Part shown: one piece after another, positions 7,190 through 9,961 of the stretch
Layout of the letters: each line of letters begins with the position of its first letter
Position numbering within the stretch: position 1 is the first letter of the stretch
NCBI GenBank assembly: GCA_026397695.1
Contig: JAPLUJ010000353.1
Span: forward strand, 1 to 9,961
Source: Verrucomicrobiota bacterium
GTDB lineage: Bacteria > Verrucomicrobiota > Verrucomicrobiia > Verrucomicrobiales > Akkermansiaceae
DNA: 9,961 nucleotides
Direction of reading: 5' to 3'
The notes under the pieces: model-generated
Told to the model about the DNA's origin: nothing
Database searches by the model: none
What the model saw: only the letters and a program-made list of their open reading frames with translations
Position numbers and translations under genes: made by a program

Positions 7190-8191
7190 TTATTCGTTGA
7201 TTTCGAGATTCAATCGCATGGACACAATTGCCATTCTGTATCCATCTACAAGAGATATAGGCAGTTGATTTGGTTTCACTGATTCGAGTATGGCCGTTCT
7301 AGCGTAGTTTCCTGTCGTAATGATCACTCCAATGGCAGTTGGCATCAAACTCCCTCGCATCTGCGCAATTTCGCGCCTTCCAACAGATTTTTTCCAGCGC
7401 TTGGCCTGTATTTGAATAATCTGCTTCTCGACTGGCCAGACAGTGAATGGCATACGGGCGATCAAATCAATCCCGCCATCGGATGATTTCTTTGTGACTT
7501 GGACATCACGAAACTCGGATGCGATCAACGCCCGCTTAATGAATCGTTCAAATGCAATGGGATCAAGGACCTCCATCTTCTTAATTGAACCTTCAACTTC
7601 GCTTGCCGAGAAAAGAGGAAGATCGCCGAGAATCACCCGAGGACTAAGGAGCGGGTCGGAGTATGCGCGGGCGATTTCATTTCTGATTTTGGATTCGATG
7701 TTCGGATGGGCCTCAACGATATCAAGCATGAAAAATTTGAATACCCAAGCGTCTCGACTCAAGCCCAGCAGGTCGGTCTGGTCCTGTCGTCCATGATTCA
7801 GGTATTTGTATATCCCGGAAAACCGCCAGCGCTTATCCGGTGAACCGACGGATTTTCTGTGTTTATAAAGTGAAAATACATAAACAGGGAAAAACTCCTT
7901 GTTTTGTTGAACTATGCGGAGATTCGGGCCAGTGAGATTCTGATTTCCAATTCGTCCTGTGCCCGTGTAGGTTAATACCGCTCCTTCGGTGGTGTCGCGG
8001 TATGGATTCTCCTGTGGATTGGACTCTTGTTCTGAACTGGAGAAAAGAACGATTCGATCAACCATGTCGTGACAATTCTTTGATACCCTTACCCCCCCTG
8101 AATTGCCTACCTTGAGCTCTTTCATTATTGTCTGATGATCGTAAAGCTCGTTTAGAATGAAACGATTGCTATTTGAATTATTGAATGCCAT
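7190..8191 (-). CDS. Mrr-type restriction endonuclease with a probable SRA-like modified-base-binding domain
   Basis: This 333-aa protein has two parts. The C-terminal half (about 208-320) is a clear Mrr catalytic domain of the PD-(D/E)XK fold: LDPIAFERFIKRAL (209-222), SSDGGIDLIA (237-246, Asp242), IIQIQAKRW (258-266, with the Gln-Ala-Lys264 motif), ITTGNYARTA (291-300) and ISLVDGYRM (312-320). The N-terminal half contains VLTYTGTGRIGNQNLTGPN (72-90) and later RWRFSGIYKYL (121-131), a layout like the 'YTGxGxxGxxxxxxxN...W.F.G.Y' core of SRA-like domains that read modified cytosine in type IV McrA/Mrr enzymes. That part is inference. No methyltransferase is adjacent, which fits a modification-dependent type IV system. 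The ATG at 8191 is preferred; a TTG at 8224 would add 11 residues. Codons are AT-richer than in flanking core genes, suggesting transfer. Confidence 0.85.
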   Translation of the reverse strand: MAFNNSNSNRFILNELYDHQTIMKELKVGNSGGVRVSKNCHDMVDRIVLFSSSEQESNPQENPYRDTTEGAVLTYTGTGRIGNQNLTGPNLRIVQQNKEFFPVYVFSLYKHRKSVGSPDKRWRFSGIYKYLNHGRQDQTDLLGLSRDAWVFKFFMLDIVEAHPNIESKIRNEIARAYSDPLLSPRVILGDLPLFSASEVEGSIKKMEVLDPIAFERFIKRALIASEFRDVQVTKKSSDGGIDLIARMPFTVWPVEKQIIQIQAKRWKKSVGRREIAQMRGSLMPTAIGVIITTGNYARTAILESVKPNQLPISLVDGYRMAIVSMRLNLEINE

Positions 8192-8223
8192 AAAACTATG
8201 TTGGATCACTCTGCATGGGTTCA

Positions 8224-8252
8224 AATGAACACTTTCCGCCCCTGTTTGTCAA
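8224..8252 (-). promoter_or_regulatory. Candidate promoter of the nuclease operon
   Basis: On the minus strand a perfect TTGACA (8252-8247) is followed after 17 bases by TTCATT (8229-8224), which matches the -10 consensus at only three of six positions. Transcription would start near 8217, about 25 bases before the nuclease ATG. An alternative weaker pair further downstream, TTGAAC with an 18-base spacer to CATAGT, would place the start almost on the ATG. The -35 match is strong and the -10 is weak. Confidence 0.35.
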
Positions 8253-8326
8253 CAATATTTTCCGCATTTTTTTGTGGAAGGATCTTGCCAAATGCGCAGC
8301 CAAGTTGCCAAGCACCAAAAATCTGG

Positions 8327-8629
8327 TCATGTTCCGCCAAGGAACTGTTTGAGCGGGACTAGCTGTGGTTTTCCGGCATGAGGGCAGCCTTTGGATTGGT
8401 CAATCAACCGCTGGAGATCCGCAACGACAGTTTGCACCTCAAGGTGGAGTTCATTGTCTGCTTGGATCCGCTTCCGGGAGCGGGAGGGATTGGCCCGCCG
8501 CCGCTGAATTTTGAGATTTTCGTATTCATTGGCTTCCTTCGGGTTCAATTGACCGAGTGCGAATTTCCGGGAGAGCACGCCAAACCGGTGTTTTGCGGCT
8601 TCAGTCCATTCCTGTTCGGTTTTGATCAT
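8327..8629 (-). CDS. Small basic hypothetical protein after the Uma2 remnant
   Basis: This 100-aa protein is probably mostly helical: MIKTEQEWTEAAKHRFGVL, then a LNPKEANEYENLKIQ helix (28-42), a strongly basic patch RRRANPSRSRKR (43-54), a second helix over LHLEVQTVVADLQRLIDQSK (61-80) and a Pro/Gly-rich tail. The size, the 'TEQEWTEA' opening and the helix-basic-helix layout recall small antitoxin-like or regulatory proteins, but I recognise no family. It starts 30 bases after the stop of the Uma2-like pseudogene on the same strand and could share its transcript. The nuclease gene follows after 135 bases with its own likely promoter. No Shine-Dalgarno sequence is visible before the ATG. Confidence 0.6.
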   Translation of the reverse strand: MIKTEQEWTEAAKHRFGVLSRKFALGQLNPKEANEYENLKIQRRRANPSRSRKRIQADNELHLEVQTVVADLQRLIDQSKGCPHAGKPQLVPLKQFLGGT

Positions 8630-8659
8630 CCAATGAAAAATGTATCGGTTTGTCCGATT

Positions 8660-9179
8660 TCACGGGGCGAACTCCACCCGCTCGTAAAGCTCGGCCAACG
8701 GCAGGGCGGCGGCGATCTCGGGCAGGGGAATCGTGTCATCGAGGGCGGCGTAATACTCGTGGGCGAAGCCACCTGCGGGTTGGCGACGGTGGACGGTGAC
8801 CGCAGGGGAATCCGGCTCGACGAAGAGCAGGACTTGCAGGGACTTGATTGTTAGATATGCATCGCGTTTTTCGCCGAGGTCGATGCGGCGGGTCGAGTCG
8901 CTGAGCACTTCGATGATGACGACCGGTTGGTCTTGGAAGTGGTCGGAAGGGAAGTTCGATGCGGACTTTGGTGTCGCTGTTGAATGGCTGGCAGGGTTTG
9001 CCACGAAGTTGGGCGCCGATTGAGAGCATCGCACTGGTGGCAATCGTGTTGTGCTGATTGGTGGCTCCGGCCATGGCATGGACGGTACCGCCCAGGTATT
9101 CGTGCTTCACCCCGCTGGTTTCCTCGCCCGCGAGGTAGTCGGCGATGGTGATAAAATTCGGTTGTCTCAACGCGGTCAT
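8660..9179 (-). pseudogene. Uma2-family (DUF820) endonuclease-like pseudogene with frameshift and internal deletion
   Basis: Two overlapping minus-strand frames together make one Uma2-family protein. The first, from ATG 9179, gives MTALRQPNFITIADYLAGEE, VKHEYLGGTVHAMAGATNQH and SDTKVRIELP, then loses sense near 8955. The second resumes as DHFQDQPVVIIEVLSDSTRR, DLGEKRDAYLTIKSLQVLLF and ends LPLAELYERVEFAP at 8660. Family members normally carry about 15-20 residues between these blocks, including a 'YPD' strand that supplies the PD-(D/E)XK Asp. That stretch is absent, so the break is a deletion with a frame change rather than a single-base error alone. The Glu of IIEVLSDST and the Lys of GEKRDAY remain. 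The joined length is about 173 residues against the usual 190 or so. The N-terminal frame runs on out of phase to a stop at 8736. Nuclease activity is unlikely. Confidence 0.8.
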
Positions 9180-9186
9180 GAACGGG

Positions 9187-9215
9187 AATATAGCGACGGT
9201 TCCGGGAGATGCCAA
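9187..9215 (-). promoter_or_regulatory. Near-consensus promoter giving a leaderless Uma2-like transcript
   Basis: On the minus strand TTGGCA (9215-9210, five of six matches to the -35 consensus) is followed by exactly 17 bases and then TATATT (9192-9187, five of six matches to -10). The expected transcription start lies near 9180, next to the ATG at 9179. The mRNA would therefore have essentially no 5' leader, in keeping with the missing Shine-Dalgarno sequence. Confidence 0.55.
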
Positions 9216-9578
9216 GCTTCCGGTTCACCTTCCGGTGAGATGCGCCGCCCACACGCCGACCTGATCTAGCAGTCTCTTGGCGGGATGCTTGCCGGCTAGG
9301 GGCGTTGCAGCCATTGCCCATGGGAAAACCCCGCGACCACTCCCGCATAACCAGCGAATGACGCCGGATCGGGTAAGCACATGGTATTCTTTAGTGGCGC
9401 TGCTGGAAAAAAATTAGATTGTGCAACTAGCTGAAAACCAATGGTTGGACTGCCGCTATTGTCCGACCCGGTAATTTTCCGTTTGCGGGATCCCGGTAAA
9501 AAGCCTATTTCAACCGGCGATTTGTAATTTCGTGCGCAAAACCACGCCGCCATATTCCCATCCCTTGACCCTAGCAGC
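9216..9578. other. Intergenic region, no gene recognised
   Basis: About 360 bases lie between the divergent Uma2-like promoter and the 3D lipoprotein gene. The long minus-strand frame 9296-9832 is antisense to the lipoprotein gene and not protein-like. A small hairpin, TCACC-TTCC-GGTGA, lies at about 9226-9239, and 'cccggtaa' occurs twice between 9465 and 9500. I see no tRNA, repeat array or T-tailed terminator. The lipoprotein promoter should be in the AT-richer part after about 9480, but no convincing -35/-10 pair is seen. Confidence 0.45.
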
Positions 9579-9961
9579 ATGATTCCCCGACTTGTTTCCA
9601 TCACATCCCTTGCCATTGCGGCGGCGCTTTTCACCAGTTGTGGAAGCTCCGGTCTGGCGATCCTCCCCAAATCCAAAATCGGCTCGGCAGGTTCCGGCTT
9701 CGCCAGCCACGAAAAATTCGCCCTGCCCGGTCCGTCGTCTGCGGCGCTGGCGGCGGCCGCCGGCAAACCGCGCGACAAGCACTCGATGCCAGTGTATGCG
9801 TACAGCGAGCGCAACCGGATCGTGCGCACCACGGCCTACACAGCCGCCGAAGACGACCACCTGATCTACGGTAGCAGCAACGCCACCGGCACCGAACTCC
9901 GCTATAACAACCGCGTGCGCAGCGCTGCGGCCGACTGGTCGTTTTATCCGGTGGGAACCAC
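9579..9961 (+). CDS. 3D-domain lipoprotein, 3' end outside window
   Basis: The first 127 residues are visible and the frame is open at the window edge. The N-terminus is a lipoprotein signal: positively charged MIPRLV, hydrophobic SITSLAIAAALF and the lipobox ending in Cys21 (LFTSCG). The mature protein should therefore be lipid-anchored on the inner or outer membrane. A low-complexity Ser/Gly/Ala linker (22-62) leads to the folded part, RIVRTTAYTAAEDDHLIYGS and LRYNNRVRSAAADWSFYPVG, which matches the start of the 3D/RlpA-like double-psi beta-barrel seen in MltA-type and Rpf/YuiC-type peptidoglycan-cleaving enzymes. The catalytic Asp residues that name the 3D domain would lie beyond the window, so activity cannot be judged. 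A cell-wall remodelling role is inferred. The ATG is the first in frame and has no Shine-Dalgarno sequence (ttgaccctagcagc). Confidence 0.85.
   Translation, partial: MIPRLVSITSLAIAAALFTSCGSSGLAILPKSKIGSAGSGFASHEKFALPGPSSAALAAAAGKPRDKHSMPVYAYSERNRIVRTTAYTAAEDDHLIYGSSNATGTELRYNNRVRSAAADWSFYPVGT

Noticed and set aside
8192..8224. TTG start extending the nuclease by 11 residues
   Set aside because: Non-ATG start with no ribosome-binding site, lying at the predicted promoter -10; the ATG at 8191 is the simpler choice.
8378..8854. 158-aa plus-strand frame
   Set aside because: Covers the antisense of two separate minus-strand genes and the gap between them.
9296..9832. 178-aa minus-strand frame
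   Set aside because: Antisense to the lipoprotein gene and then runs into non-coding sequence; no domain visible.
1..9961. tRNA, rRNA, CRISPR array, transposase or integrase
   Set aside because: Looked for on both strands; no cloverleaf, regularly spaced repeat array or recombinase motif was seen.

Overview
The window looks like a GC-rich chromosomal segment from a member of the Verrucomicrobiae or a near relative. This is an inference from the style of the proteins (a signal peptidase I with a long N-terminal stretch and a large internal insert, a 3D-domain lipoprotein, a stand-alone squalene/phytoene synthase) and from the lack of a recognisable Shine-Dalgarno sequence before any start I could place. 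No RNA gene, CRISPR array or complete insertion sequence is visible.

Layout: positions 1-860 hold eroded remnants of a phage- or tail-module-like cassette, with one frame-broken gene fragment and a short 'GDPVLAADWN' protein. Positions 860-1039 are non-coding with a 16-bp tandem repeat. A small cupin protein follows (1040-1384), then about 300 bases with no gene. A co-directional block on the plus strand carries an MFS transporter (1693-3114), type I signal peptidase lepB (3203-4438) and a squalene/phytoene synthase family protein (4443-5279). The last two are separated by 4 bases and are probably co-transcribed.

This block meets a minus-strand pair tail to tail, with the two stop codons overlapping at 5276-5279. 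The pair is a short RlmB-like SpoU rRNA 2'-O-methyltransferase (6082-6681), which overlaps by ATGA a calcineurin-like phosphoesterase (5276-6085).

From about 6780 to 9180 the window becomes an accessory, visibly more AT-rich defence-flavoured region, all on the minus strand. It holds a Uma2-family nuclease pseudogene with a frameshift and loss of the expected catalytic Asp segment, a 100-aa basic small protein, an Mrr-type PD-(D/E)XK endonuclease with a probable SRA-like modified-base-binding N-terminus, and an 89-aa small protein directly downstream of the nuclease. About 400 non-coding bases follow, and the window ends inside a plus-strand lipoprotein with a 3D (double-psi barrel) domain.

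The most interesting signals are the SRA-like/Mrr nuclease with its small downstream partner, an excess of the word TGTTAG/CTAACA that accounts for almost all TTA/CTA leucine codons in the three plus-strand core genes, the absence of Shine-Dalgarno sequences together with a near-consensus promoter that would give a leaderless Uma2 transcript, and the N-terminally reduced RlmB-like enzyme.
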